Shown in pieces: positions 35,801 to 44,549 of a stretch of 64,000 bases of DNA. How positions within the stretch are numbered: the stretch's first letter is position 1; each line of letters starts with the position of its first letter. Position numbers and translations under genes: made by a program. The notes beneath the pieces are model-generated. The model saw only the letters and a program-made list of their open reading frames with translations, was not told where the DNA came from and did no database searches. Source of the stretch: Cohnella sp. GbtcB17 (GTDB taxonomy: Bacteria > Bacillota > Bacilli > Paenibacillales > Paenibacillaceae); assembly GCF_019091135.1 (NCBI RefSeq), contig NZ_JAGXJW010000014.1, positions 81,399 to 145,398 on the forward strand, written 5' to 3'.

Positions 35801-38800
35801 ATGGTTAATAAACGGCTAGTAAGACTGATTGCACCACTGCTTCTTCTGTGTATAATAGTCCAAGTTTTGCCTATTGGAGTCGTGCAAGCTGAAGAGAGCA
35901 AGACATACAGTGAAGCGCCGGCAGAATCCTATCTTGTTTCTAATGGAGCTTCTGTTAACGTGCTTAACGGCATGGTATTCCACGAAGGCGATCCGGCTAA
36001 CTTGACGGACGGCAAGGCGGATACGTTGTCCGGAGGGTATGGACTGGTCGACTTCTATGTGGATCTGGGGCGGAAAATGCCTTTAAATTATGTGAACATT
36101 CTATTCAGCCGAATGTGGGACGGCGTGAATACGGTTTATGTTTCGGATGATGCTCAGAGCTGGCAGCAGATTATTACCGGTTCAGGCAGTCAGTACGAGT
36201 ATATCAAGGATACGACCGCTACCAACGGAGAAACCCAGACGAACGAGTTGGGGGCACTGTTGCCCGAAGGAACCGAGGGGAGATATGTCCGCATATCGAC
36301 CAAGGATTGGGCTAATTTTTATGAAATACGGGTGTATTCCTCACAGGAGGTTGTTGCTCCGAATACCGATTACAGCGAAGCGCCTTCCGGATTAAGAATC
36401 GTCTCCACAGGGGCTCGGGTTACCGGCTATAACGGCATGAAATTTAACGATGGAGATCCGGTTAACCTGACGGACGGCAATCCTGCAACGATGGCAGGGG
36501 GCTACGGTCTGGTCGACATGTACGTGGATCTAGGCCGCAAGCTTAAGCTCGATTATGTTAAGGTGCTTTTCAACCGGATGTGGCACGGGACGAATAAGCT
36601 CTATGTGTCCGACGATGCTGTGCATTGGACAGTGGTCGTGAGCGGCAACGGGGCCGAATACGACTATATGAAGGATAAATCCGCTACGGACGGAGAGCGT
36701 CAGCCGAACGAGCTGGGGGCGCTGCTTCCCGAAGGGACGGAAGGCAGATATGTTCGTTTGACGGCACGCGATTGGGCGAACGTATATGAATTGCAAGTCT
36801 ATTCTTCTCAGCCAATTGCGGCGGAGAGCATCTTGGTAAGAGGACCGGCGAAGCTTGAGGTCGTCAACGGTCTGTCCATGAAAATGAATGCCGAAGTTCA
36901 ACCCGCAACGGCCACGGAATCATCGGTCACATGGAGCGTATATGCTAAAAATGGCTCGCCAGGCGCAGCGGTTATCGATCCCGCGACCGGTCTGCTGACT
37001 GCCAAGTCGCCGGGTGTCGTAACCGTAGAAGCAACGGCTGCGGACGGCTCGGGAATAGCCGGCTGGACCGACGTCGTCATTTTGCCTGAGGCAGAAGTGT
37101 GGCGGGAACTGGAAATGTCGCTCGAAAGCGGGAAATCCTATGGAGATCCTTTCCTGGATGTAGACGTAACCGCTACCTTTACGGGTCCGGACGGCGAGGT
37201 ATTAACTCGGCCGGCTTTCTGGGACGGAGGGAATACGTGGAAAGTCAGATTTGCTCCTACGGCAGCGGGAGAATGGAAAGTAACGACGGTATCGAACGAT
37301 ACCGCGGACGAAGGCTTGAATCGGACGGCGCCGATCACGTTTACGGCCGTACCTTACGAGGGAACGCTGGAAATCTATAAGCGGGGTTTTCTAACGACAG
37401 GCGAAAACAAGCGTTATTTTATGTACCACGACCAGACGCCATTTTTCTATTTGGGAGACACGCACTGGCTCATGCCGGACGAAGATTTTGAATCGTCAAA
37501 TGTCGACGGCATCGATTCTCAGTTCAAATATGCGGTCGACCATCGCGTCAGCCAAGGCTATACCGTCTATCAATCGGAGCCGCTGTATGCCAATGGGATC
37601 GGACTGAATGTGACGCGGGGCATTCAAGCGGACAGCTTGGCCAAGCTTGCGGATATCGACCGGAAATTTCAATATGTCGCGGATGCCGGGCTTGTCCATG
37701 CGAACGCGGCGTTGACCTTCCATAGCGTGCTGAATGTGACCGATCCTGATTTGCTCCAGCGTTTGGGCAGGTACTGGCAGGCCAGGTATGGCGCTTACCC
37801 GGTATTATGGACGACGGCGCAAGAAGTCGATCCTCCCGTGTTCAATAGCGACGATAAGTACTGGCACTTTGTAGCCCAGGGCATACACGACAGCGACAGC
37901 TACAAGCAGCCGCTAACCGCCCACATGGCGGTGGTGCCGACGTTCGAGACGACATGGGGAGATAAGCCGTATCATTCTTGGTTTGCGGCACAAATTTTAA
38001 CCTTTACCAAGGAACTGTTTGCGTCCTATATGGCGTTTCCGATCATCAAACCGATCGTCACTTATGAATCGGCTTACGAGCATAACGGGGTGACGTCCGA
38101 TAAGGCGCGGACCGCGCCGTACATCGCATTCCAGAACGGCTCGTTCGGCTTCGGCTATGGCGCCCAAGGGGTATGGGCGATTCAGCATTCGCCGGACGAC
38201 TGGTTCCACTATGGCCCTTATTACCGCTGGTTCGATGGGCTGCAAGCAACGGCGGGCAGCCAGATGACTTACTTTAAACGGTTCTATTCGGATATGGAAT
38301 GGTGGAAGCTGACACCCGTGTTCAGCGACACCAGTTATGCGGACTTCGCGGCCGATGCCCAATCGTTCCTAAGTACGATTGGCAACCATACGTACGTCGC
38401 CTATTTCGCCGATAGCTCCAAGAAGACAGGGAAGCTGAAAAGGATGGCGAATACAACCTATAAAGCGCAATGGTACAACACGAGGACGGGCGAATATACG
38501 CTCATTTCCGATCAAGTGGTACCGATTAACGGAGAGTGGACCGTTCCAGAGAAGCCGGACAAGCAAGATTGGATATTGCTTGTCGCCTCGGCCCAATCCG
38601 CTGTTGCACCCAAGCTCACGGTATCCAGCGAGAACAATGCGACTACGATTTTTACGCAGCATGGCAAACTTCAGATGACGGCGAATAGGGCCGGCAGCGA
38701 CAGGACGAACGATGTGAACTGGAACGTGGTCAATCCGGACGGCTCGGTTACCGATCTGGCTTCGATTGATGCGACCGGTATGCTGACGGCGCTGGGCAAC

Positions 38801-40504
38801 GGTATCGTTCGCGTTACCGCAACTGCCAAGGACGGCAGCGGAATGGCCGCCAAAACGGTTATTATTGCCCGGCAAGACAAGAGCGAGCCTCCTGCCCTGG
38901 CTCGGCATATTACGATCAAGGACGGGGGCAACCGTCAACTGCTGGCTTACTTCGATCCTGCCGATTCGCTCAATCAGTTGGTCGAATGGGCCGTATACGA
39001 GCCGGATGGCGTTACGCCTACCGACAAGGCAAAAATCAGCGATACGGGCGTTATTCAACTTCTCCAGGAAGGCGCAGTAAAAGTGGTGGCTACCGCGCTT
39101 GACGGCTCGGGCGTCAGCGGAACCTACGATTATACGATCGAATTCAACGACGTCATCGTTAATCCGCTATTCGAGGGGGCGACCGTCACGGCATCCTCTA
39201 CGGATTATGTTAACGACTATCGTCCGATCAAGGCCATTACGAGCCAACATGGAAATTGGACAGGGTGGACGTCAGGCCTGGATGAAAAGACCTCGTATGA
39301 CAACCCGCAATGGCTTGAGGTGCAATTCAAGCAGCCGACGGCTTTTAATCATGTCGAGATCTATTCGACCAGCGGGTTCCAAATGAAGGATTTTGATGTC
39401 GAATATTGGGACGGAGGCCAGTGGCTGCCACTTTATTCAGTCAAGGGCAATGGATCCGAAGCGGTTAAGGCCCTGATTCCCGAGGTTTTAACGGAGAAGA
39501 TTCGAGTTATCTGCTATAAGGGGGATTCACTGGGAATCACCCGGGTCAGCGCAATCGAAGTGTACATGGATAGCGAATCTCATGATGCAAGACTGAAGGG
39601 GATTGCCGTTGACGGCAGTTCGCTTGCAGGGTTTGATTCGGGTAAAACGAGCTATGATGTCCAGCTTCCTGCCGGAACAACTGTCGTACCGGTCGTCACC
39701 GCAGCGTCCATGCATCAGAAGGCAAAGGTCACGGTTACGCAGGCGGCGTCTACGACGGGTAAGGCCGTTATTCAAGTGACGGCGGAAGACGGGATCAGGA
39801 AGTCTGTCTACGAGATTCAGTTCTCTGTCGCTTCGATCGTAGATCCGCAGCAGCCAGGATCCGGCACGGGAACGAATCAAGGGACGGATCCGGGTAAAGT
39901 GCCGGACCCGGATAAAGATCCGGATACAAAGCCTGACGATTCGGATTCGGGTGTTAAGGTCACTTTGTCCGATGTGCCGGGCAGTCACTGGGCGGCGGAC
40001 AGCATTCGCAAGGCCGTGGAGCTTGGGATCATAACCGGCTATAAAGACGGGACGTTTAAGCCTGAGAGGGAAGTGAGCCGCGCAGAATTCATTGCCATGC
40101 TGGCTCGCGCGTTGAAGCTTCCGACAGAAGATGCATCAGCGGTTACGTTCACCGATGCTGGCAGTATCGCCGGTTGGGCGCAGTCGTATGTCGCTCAAGC
40201 AGCACAAAAGGGTCTGATTACCGGCTTTGCTGACGGTACATTCCGCCCGCTGGCAATCATTAACAGGGCTGAGCTGGCGGCGCTCCTTGTCCGGGCTGCC
40301 GGATTGCAGGTACCGTCAGATGTAGAAGCGTCTTCTCTTTCCTTTAGCGACGCAGACCGGATTCCTAAATGGGTAGTACGTTATGTGGCGACCGCTGTGG
40401 ATGAAGGATTGTTGCAGGGCGTGAGCGGCAATCGCTTCGACGCAACGGGGATCGTCACAAGGGCGCAAGCGGCGGTGGCTATCATGAGGCTCTTGAACGA
40501 ATAA
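35801..40504 (+). CDS. SLH-anchored DUF5060/DUF4038 (GH140-like) surface enzyme
   Basis: A surface enzyme of 1567 residues. The signal peptide ends VVQAEE near 30. Two homologous discoidin-like domains occupy about 32-165 and 185-325 (each with VDLGRK and GTEGRYVR), then a Big-like domain (about 330-420), DUF5060 (430-510) and a DUF4038 barrel (530-830) with likely catalytic Glu675 (TAQEVD) and Glu756 (VTYESAY). A collagen-binding-like domain, two Big-like domains, an F5/8C domain (about 1130-1250), a cadherin-like beta unit, an acidic PDPDKDPDTKPDD linker and three SLH domains (1395-1567) follow. The ATG at 35801 is preceded by GAGGAG, 11 nt away; GTG at 35789 is less likely. It is the anchored counterpart of the secreted enzyme at 27133. 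Confidence 0.88.
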   Translation: MVNKRLVRLIAPLLLLCIIVQVLPIGVVQAEESKTYSEAPAESYLVSNGASVNVLNGMVFHEGDPANLTDGKADTLSGGYGLVDFYVDLGRKMPLNYVNILFSRMWDGVNTVYVSDDAQSWQQIITGSGSQYEYIKDTTATNGETQTNELGALLPEGTEGRYVRISTKDWANFYEIRVYSSQEVVAPNTDYSEAPSGLRIVSTGARVTGYNGMKFNDGDPVNLTDGNPATMAGGYGLVDMYVDLGRKLKLDYVKVLFNRMWHGTNKLYVSDDAVHWTVVVSGNGAEYDYMKDKSATDGERQPNELGALLPEGTEGRYVRLTARDWANVYELQVYSSQPIAAESILVRGPAKLEVVNGLSMKMNAEVQPATATESSVTWSVYAKNGSPGAAVIDPATGLLTAKSPGVVTVEATAADGSGIAGWTDVVILPEAEVWRELEMSLESGKSYGDPFLDVDVTATFTGPDGEVLTRPAFWDGGNTWKVRFAPTAAGEWKVTTVSNDTADEGLNRTAPITFTAVPYEGTLEIYKRGFLTTGENKRYFMYHDQTPFFYLGDTHWLMPDEDFESSNVDGIDSQFKYAVDHRVSQGYTVYQSEPLYANGIGLNVTRGIQADSLAKLADIDRKFQYVADAGLVHANAALTFHSVLNVTDPDLLQRLGRYWQARYGAYPVLWTTAQEVDPPVFNSDDKYWHFVAQGIHDSDSYKQPLTAHMAVVPTFETTWGDKPYHSWFAAQILTFTKELFASYMAFPIIKPIVTYESAYEHNGVTSDKARTAPYIAFQNGSFGFGYGAQGVWAIQHSPDDWFHYGPYYRWFDGLQATAGSQMTYFKRFYSDMEWWKLTPVFSDTSYADFAADAQSFLSTIGNHTYVAYFADSSKKTGKLKRMANTTYKAQWYNTRTGEYTLISDQVVPINGEWTVPEKPDKQDWILLVASAQSAVAPKLTVSSENNATTIFTQHGKLQMTANRAGSDRTNDVNWNVVNPDGSVTDLASIDATGMLTALGNGIVRVTATAKDGSGMAAKTVIIARQDKSEPPALARHITIKDGGNRQLLAYFDPADSLNQLVEWAVYEPDGVTPTDKAKISDTGVIQLLQEGAVKVVATALDGSGVSGTYDYTIEFNDVIVNPLFEGATVTASSTDYVNDYRPIKAITSQHGNWTGWTSGLDEKTSYDNPQWLEVQFKQPTAFNHVEIYSTSGFQMKDFDVEYWDGGQWLPLYSVKGNGSEAVKALIPEVLTEKIRVICYKGDSLGITRVSAIEVYMDSESHDARLKGIAVDGSSLAGFDSGKTSYDVQLPAGTTVVPVVTAASMHQKAKVTVTQAASTTGKAVIQVTAEDGIRKSVYEIQFSVASIVDPQQPGSGTGTNQGTDPGKVPDPDKDPDTKPDDSDSGVKVTLSDVPGSHWAADSIRKAVELGIITGYKDGTFKPEREVSRAEFIAMLARALKLPTEDASAVTFTDAGSIAGWAQSYVAQAAQKGLITGFADGTFRPLAIINRAELAALLVRAAGLQVPSDVEASSLSFSDADRIPKWVVRYVATAVDEGLLQGVSGNRFDATGIVTRAQAAVAIMRLLNE

Positions 40505-40618
40505 TGACGAGCGCCCCGAACATTTAGCAAACGGCAAAAAGCCGTTCCTTGGTAAATGGAAGCGACAAGCAATCATTTACGAAAGGGAGACGGCCAAAGC
40601 ACTCTTTCGCCTCACATA

Positions 40619-40661
40619 GAACAAGCGCCGGGCTTCCCTGACCGGCGCTTGTTCTTATTTT
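40619..40661. terminator. Bidirectional terminator
   Basis: GAACAAGCGCCGG pairs perfectly with CCGGCGCTTGTTC and is followed by TTATTTT. It lies between the SLH enzyme gene and the convergent small gene at 40655, whose stop codon it overlaps. The 114 bp before it (40505-40618) contain only a weak AACGGC/GCCGTT hairpin and no gene. Confidence 0.85.
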
Positions 40662-40948
40662 CTACGGTAGAACTTTTCCCAGTGATTGATCCATTCTTCT
40701 TGGGTTTTGGCGCGTCTTTGTCTCCATGCCCAGCGTTCGGTCTCCCACTCCAAGATCGCTTGCCGCTTCGTCTGGTAGAACCGATAATCGCAAATGATCC
40801 AGGAGCAATAAAGCTTTCGATACCACTTGCCGTTCGCCATCTCGTCTTTGTAGCGTCGAACGGCCTTGGAAGCCATCCGCTTGGCCTGACATGTGCCCGG
40901 AGTCGTATGATCGTTGCAAACCGGCGCTTTTTTAAAACTTCTGCTCAT
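40655..40948 (-). CDS. Small conserved-looking protein of unknown function
   Basis: A basic, tryptophan-rich protein of 97 residues (begins MSRSFKKAPVCNDHT, contains KWYRKLYCSWIICDYRFY). Four cysteines at about 11, 20, 53 and 58 could bind a metal. The start at 40948 has AAGGAGG 11 nt upstream; the longer frame to 41053 overlaps the HAD gene and lacks such a site. The pattern resembles small uncharacterised Firmicute proteins, but I assign no function. It lies downstream of the HAD hydrolase on the same strand. Confidence 0.65.
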   Translation of the reverse strand: MSRSFKKAPVCNDHTTPGTCQAKRMASKAVRRYKDEMANGKWYRKLYCSWIICDYRFYQTKRQAILEWETERWAWRQRRAKTQEEWINHWEKFYRRK

Positions 40949-41027
40949 CTGTTCTCCAACCTCCTTGGGGGAAGCTAGAGACCGTCGAGTATGCTCATGT
41001 TTCACCTCTTTCGCGGAAACGCCATGA

Positions 41028-41729
41028 TTAACTCTCCAGCAAGCTCGCCACATTCATCAAACTATGAACGACGTACTTCGGGCGAACTTCCGCATCGATC
41101 GGCAGGCCCGACCGATTGTAATAGCAGAAGTCGATGCCGGCGTTGACGGCTCCAACATAATCGTCCCGCAACGAATCGCCGACGAACAAAGCCTCGCTGC
41201 GGTCAATGCTTAATTGCCGGAGCGCTTCGTCGAATATTTGCTTGTCGGGCTTCCAGTACCCTACTTCATCTGAGATAATCAGGGCATCGAAAAAGTGGTT
41301 CATCCCGCCCGCCGCAAGCCTGCTGCGCTGCGCTTCGCCGATGCCGTTGGAGATGATGGCCAGCTTGTGCCTGCCGTGCAAGTGAGTCAGGATCTCCATG
41401 GCATGCTCTTCGAAATCGCAGGCGCGGCAAAAGGTTTCCCAGTATAACGTAGAGAGGAGTCTCGCTTCCGAGTGATCCAACGCGAGACCTTGGAGCGTAT
41501 CCCGGAACGAGTATTCGAGAACTTGATAAATCGTATAGTTGGATACCATGCGCTCGTTCCAATAACGGAAGTTGACGTCGCTGAAAAGCGCCCAGAAAGC
41601 GTCCCAAGAAAAAGTCGCTTTATGAATGAGCCCGTGCTTTTCTACGGTGTTCTGCATGGATTTGAGCTCGCTCATCGAGTAGTTTAACAGCGTATTGTCC
41701 AGATCAAAGAGAATCGCCTTGTAGCTCAC
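41028..41729 (-). CDS. HAD-superfamily hydrolase, YjjG-like
   Basis: A HAD hydrolase of 233 residues: motif I FDLDNTLLNY, motif II AIISNGIG, conserved Lys in YWKPDKQIFDEAL, motif IV ALFVGDSLRDD. The NTLLNY variant with a large helical cap is that of YjjG/YfnB-type nucleotidases, which remove non-canonical nucleoside monophosphates; this assignment is by motif only. The GTG start follows GGGAGG. Confidence 0.85.
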   Translation of the reverse strand: MSYKAILFDLDNTLLNYSMSELKSMQNTVEKHGLIHKATFSWDAFWALFSDVNFRYWNERMVSNYTIYQVLEYSFRDTLQGLALDHSEARLLSTLYWETFCRACDFEEHAMEILTHLHGRHKLAIISNGIGEAQRSRLAAGGMNHFFDALIISDEVGYWKPDKQIFDEALRQLSIDRSEALFVGDSLRDDYVGAVNAGIDFCYYNRSGLPIDAEVRPKYVVHSLMNVASLLES

Positions 41730-41813
41730 GTACTACCTCCCGGAATGCGATGCTAGAATTTTCGGATGCGTATTATGATTATACCGGTGAACGGTTCGTT
41801 TGGAGGGGGACTT

Positions 41814-42224
41814 TTGAAAATTATTTATGCGACTGAGGCCGACTATCAATACATAAGAGAACATGATCGACATGTGTTGGAAAGCTTAATTGCGCCAAAA
41901 ATAAGGCAAAAAGAAATATATCTATTTAAATCGGACAATGATGACACGATCGGCTGGATGCGCTATGGATACTTTTGGGACAATACGCCGTTCATGAATA
42001 TGATTTGGATCGATGAACCTTATCGCGGCAAGGGATTCGGAAGGACAGCTATACGTTTCTGGGAAGAGGAGATGATGCAAAAGGGTTTTAGGCTGGTGAT
42101 GACGTCCACTTTATCTAACGAAGAGGCGCAGCATTTCTATAGAAAGTCCGGCTATCGGGATTCGGGTTGCTTGCTGCTTGAGCGGGAGCCTTTAGAAATG
42201 ATATTTACGAAAAACTTGTCTTAA
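41814..42224 (+). CDS. GNAT-family N-acetyltransferase
   Basis: An acetyltransferase of 136 residues with the acetyl-CoA-binding loop IDEPYRGKGFGRTAI and a following AQHFYRKSGYRDSG C-terminal motif. The substrate is not predictable. The start is taken as TTG at 41814 because GGAGGGGG lies 4-11 nt upstream; an ATG at 41766 has no such site. It is followed by a truncated esterase 13 bp later. The gene is more AT-rich than its surroundings. Confidence 0.85.
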   Translation: MKIIYATEADYQYIREHDRHVLESLIAPKIRQKEIYLFKSDNDDTIGWMRYGYFWDNTPFMNMIWIDEPYRGKGFGRTAIRFWEEEMMQKGFRLVMTSTLSNEEAQHFYRKSGYRDSGCLLLEREPLEMIFTKNLS

Positions 42225-42237
42225 AGGAGTGAACGAG

Positions 42238-42417
42238 ATGCCCGTAAGCAGTCATAGTCGCCAAGCCGATTCGACTCAGAACACGGTCGCTAACTATCAA
42301 TTATTTCTCCCCCATGACTATTCCTCGACCGAAGCGGACTATCCGATGATCTTATTTCTTCACGGCATGAACAGGCTAGGCAGCGATATTGAGCGTTTGG
42401 AGGGAGTGTCGCTGTGA
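42238..42417 (+). pseudogene. N-terminal fragment of an alpha/beta-hydrolase (esterase)
   Basis: After AAAGGAG, the frame encodes about 59 residues: NYQLFLPHDYSSTEADYPMI followed by LFLHGMNRLGSDIERL, the oxyanion-hole region of PHB-depolymerase/esterase-like enzymes. It then stops after GVSL, without the GxSxG nucleophile elbow or the rest of the fold. The stop overlaps the GTG of the DinB gene. It is most likely the remnant left when the rest was deleted and replaced by the downstream gene. Confidence 0.7.
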
Positions 42418-42893
42418 TCAGCTTGGGCGCCGATACGATCGTTCTTTTTAAGCAATTCACGGACTGGACGGACACTTTGCGGAGGATCGACGAACGGATA
42501 TGGTCGGGGCCCGTTGCCGAGGGGAAAGCGACCGTAGCGGAGATTATCGCGCATTTGCAGCATTGGGACCAGTACCTGATCGATACGGTCATTCCCGCGA
42601 TCAAGCGCGGCGAAGGGGTGACGTTTCCGGCGTTCGATGCGTTTAACCAGATCGCGTATGCGTACGCCCGATCGGGGGTAGCCCAGGATCGCCTGCTCGA
42701 CGAATTCAAGCAAACGCGCCATGCGTTGGTCGAACGTTTGTTGGACGAGCCCGAAGTTGCAGCAAAATACGTCACGGTAAACGGCATCGAGACTTGCCCG
42801 CACACCGGTACGCCCTATTCGCTGCTCTACATCATCCATGAGTTTAACGATCACGACCGCCATCATCAGGGTCAGATTGCAGCGGTTGTTTGA
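42414..42893 (+). CDS. DinB-family (four-helix, metal-binding) protein
   Basis: A protein of 159 residues of the DinB/YfiT type. The putative metal-binding histidines lie in IIAHLQHWDQYL and near the C terminus in EFNDHDRHHQGQI, with a helical bundle between. The family includes thiol (bacillithiol/mycothiol)-linked transferases and many damage-inducible proteins of unknown reaction. The GTG start overlaps the TGA of the esterase fragment and has GGAGGGAG upstream. Confidence 0.85.
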   Translation: MISLGADTIVLFKQFTDWTDTLRRIDERIWSGPVAEGKATVAEIIAHLQHWDQYLIDTVIPAIKRGEGVTFPAFDAFNQIAYAYARSGVAQDRLLDEFKQTRHALVERLLDEPEVAAKYVTVNGIETCPHTGTPYSLLYIIHEFNDHDRHHQGQIAAVV

Positions 42894-42915
42894 GTCTTTG
42901 CAGCTGGTTTGTAAC

Positions 42916-43111
42916 GATAAGTGCAAAAAGGCGCTATCGGCGCCAGCGAAGCGCTGGCAAGAGGGCCTATAAGTGCAAAAGGGCATTATCTGGGCCGGCG
43001 AAGCGCTGGCAAGGGGGCCTATAAGTGCAAAAGGGCACTATCGGCACCGGCGAAGCGCTGGGAAAGATGCCGATAAGTGCAAAAGGGCACTATCGGCACC
43101 GGAAATGAGCG
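42916..43111. repeat. Repeat island 1, block A: four roughly 52-bp hairpin units
   Basis: Units begin at 42916, 42967, 43019 and 43072. Each opens with a near-palindrome in which GATAAGTGC faces GGCACTATC across a few A/G residues, followed by a second nested hairpin around GGCGAAGCGCTGG closed by GGC...GCC ends. Closing bases change together between units (GGCC with GGCC, GGCA with TGCC), suggesting selection on folding. Units abut with no unique spacers. Confidence 0.85.
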
Positions 43112-43275
43112 GAAAAACCTGCTAACTGGGCCGAATGTGTGTGTGCGAGCCGGAGATAGCCGAAAAAACCTGCTAACTGGGGCCGAATGTGGGTGTGCGA
43201 GCCGGAGATAGCCGAAAAAACCTGCTAACTGGGCCTGACGCGGGTGTGCGGAGCCGGGGACAGCCGAAAACGATC
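43105..43275. repeat. Repeat island 1, block B: roughly 52-bp units
   Basis: Three full units and a partial one carry CCGGAGATAGCCGAAAAA, CCTGCTAACTGGGCC and GTGTGTGCGAG. Starts at 43149, 43201 and 43253 are exactly 52 bp apart. The period equals that of block A, although the sequence is different. Confidence 0.85.
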
Positions 43276-43394
43276 GATAAATCGACCTGCTGCGTCGCAA
43301 ATTAACTTTATCAAGAAGGGAACCGCCCCCTCGCTGTCGAAAAGGCAAGAAAAGAGCCAAAATTTGGCGAAATGGAATAGGGAGACAAATCCGT

Positions 43395-44549
43395 ATGATT
43401 CGCGTGGTGCTTATTGACGATGAAGAAGATGCCCTGGATTTGCTGGAGATCCTGCTTGGGCAGATGGCGGATATCGAGATTGCGGGCAGGTACGTGAATC
43501 CGGTGCAGGCGCTTGGAGCGCTGGAGCGGTTGTCTGTCGACGCGGTGTTCCTGGACAATCAGATGCCGGGCATCATGGGGACGGAAGCGGCGAGAAGGAT
43601 CCGGCAGACGCTGCCGAAGCTGCCGATCATTTTCACGACGGCTTATTCGGAGTATGCGGTTGAAGCATTCGAGATCCAATCGACCGACTATTTGCTGAAA
43701 CCGTTTACGATGGACCGGCTGCAGAATGCGGTGGCGCGCATCCGGCAATCTTTGCCGCAACCGACGTCCCAATCGGACCCGGACGGGAACGCCGCGTCGA
43801 GCGCCGCGCCTGTCGTTCAGTGCCTGGGCGGGTTCCAGGTCCATGCGCCGGAAGCGGGCAAGGGAGGCGTGTCCTGGAAAACGAAAAAGGAAAAGGAGCT
43901 TTGCGCGTATCTCATCCACTACGAAGGAAAGTCCGCTAGCGCGGCGGCGATCATCGAAGCGCTATGGCCGGGCTACGATCTGAACAAGGCGAAGACGTAT
44001 TTGTATACATGCTTGTCGTATTTGAGGAAAACGTTGATGGAGCATCGCGTTCCGATCGGCATTCGCAAGTTCGATCAGGGCTTCGCGGCCGAGCTGGAGG
44101 GCGTAACGGTCGATGTCGCGGCGTTCGAACGATGTCTGGGAGACGCGTCATCGGTTGAGGACACAAGCGTGTACGGCCGGATGAACCGTTTGTACCAGGG
44201 AGAGTACATGGACGCTTGCGATTTCGGCTGGGCGCTGCCCAGGCAGCTCGAGCTCAGGGCTTCGTATATTCGCGCGCTTCGCGCATGGCACGCCTCGTTC
44301 AGACGCCAGGGCCGTCGCGAGCTCGCGGCCGACAGCCTGGAGCGCATATTGGCGCTCGCCCCGGAGTCCGAGCAGGACGGACGCGAGCTGATGCGCCTGC
44401 ACCTGGAGGCGGGCGATCGTCATGAAGCCTGCCGTGTCGGCCGGCAGCTCGAGCAGGCGGTGCGCATTCAACTGGGCGCCGAACTGGAAGACGAGACGCT
44501 GAAGCTGCTGCGACAGGCGACAGACGATGCTTTCAGGGGCATCCGATGA
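43395..44549 (+). CDS. Response regulator with SARP/BTAD-type output
   Basis: A regulator of 384 residues. The receiver domain lies at 1-118 (MIRVVLIDDEEDALDLLE, phospho-Asp54 in VFLDNQMPG, Lys102 in YLLKPF). An OmpR-like winged helix is at about 155-225 (WKTKKEKELCAYLIHYEGKS, ALWPGYDLNKAKTYLYTCLS). A bacterial transcriptional activation (BTAD/TPR) domain occupies about 240-380. This REC-HTH-BTAD arrangement is used by Paenibacillaceae regulators paired with 7TMR hybrid kinases. Its stop overlaps the start of the kinase gene at 44546 (ATGA). The SLH protein gene at 47760 is a possible target. Confidence 0.9.
   Translation: MIRVVLIDDEEDALDLLEILLGQMADIEIAGRYVNPVQALGALERLSVDAVFLDNQMPGIMGTEAARRIRQTLPKLPIIFTTAYSEYAVEAFEIQSTDYLLKPFTMDRLQNAVARIRQSLPQPTSQSDPDGNAASSAAPVVQCLGGFQVHAPEAGKGGVSWKTKKEKELCAYLIHYEGKSASAAAIIEALWPGYDLNKAKTYLYTCLSYLRKTLMEHRVPIGIRKFDQGFAAELEGVTVDVAAFERCLGDASSVEDTSVYGRMNRLYQGEYMDACDFGWALPRQLELRASYIRALRAWHASFRRQGRRELAADSLERILALAPESEQDGRELMRLHLEAGDRHEACRVGRQLEQAVRIQLGAELEDETLKLLRQATDDAFRGIR

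Noticed and set aside
40505..40618. A terminator at AACGGC-AAAAA-GCCGTT after the SLH enzyme
   Set aside because: The stem is short and no T-run follows; the stronger terminator at 40619 explains the end of the transcript.
42916..43275. A CRISPR array in the 52-bp repeats
   Set aside because: Units abut each other with no unique spacers, the period equals the unit length, and no cas genes are present.
42360..43558. Minus-strand open frames across repeat island 1
   Set aside because: They encode only translated repeat (recurring RFAGADSA-type peptides) and overlap the well-supported DinB and response-regulator genes.
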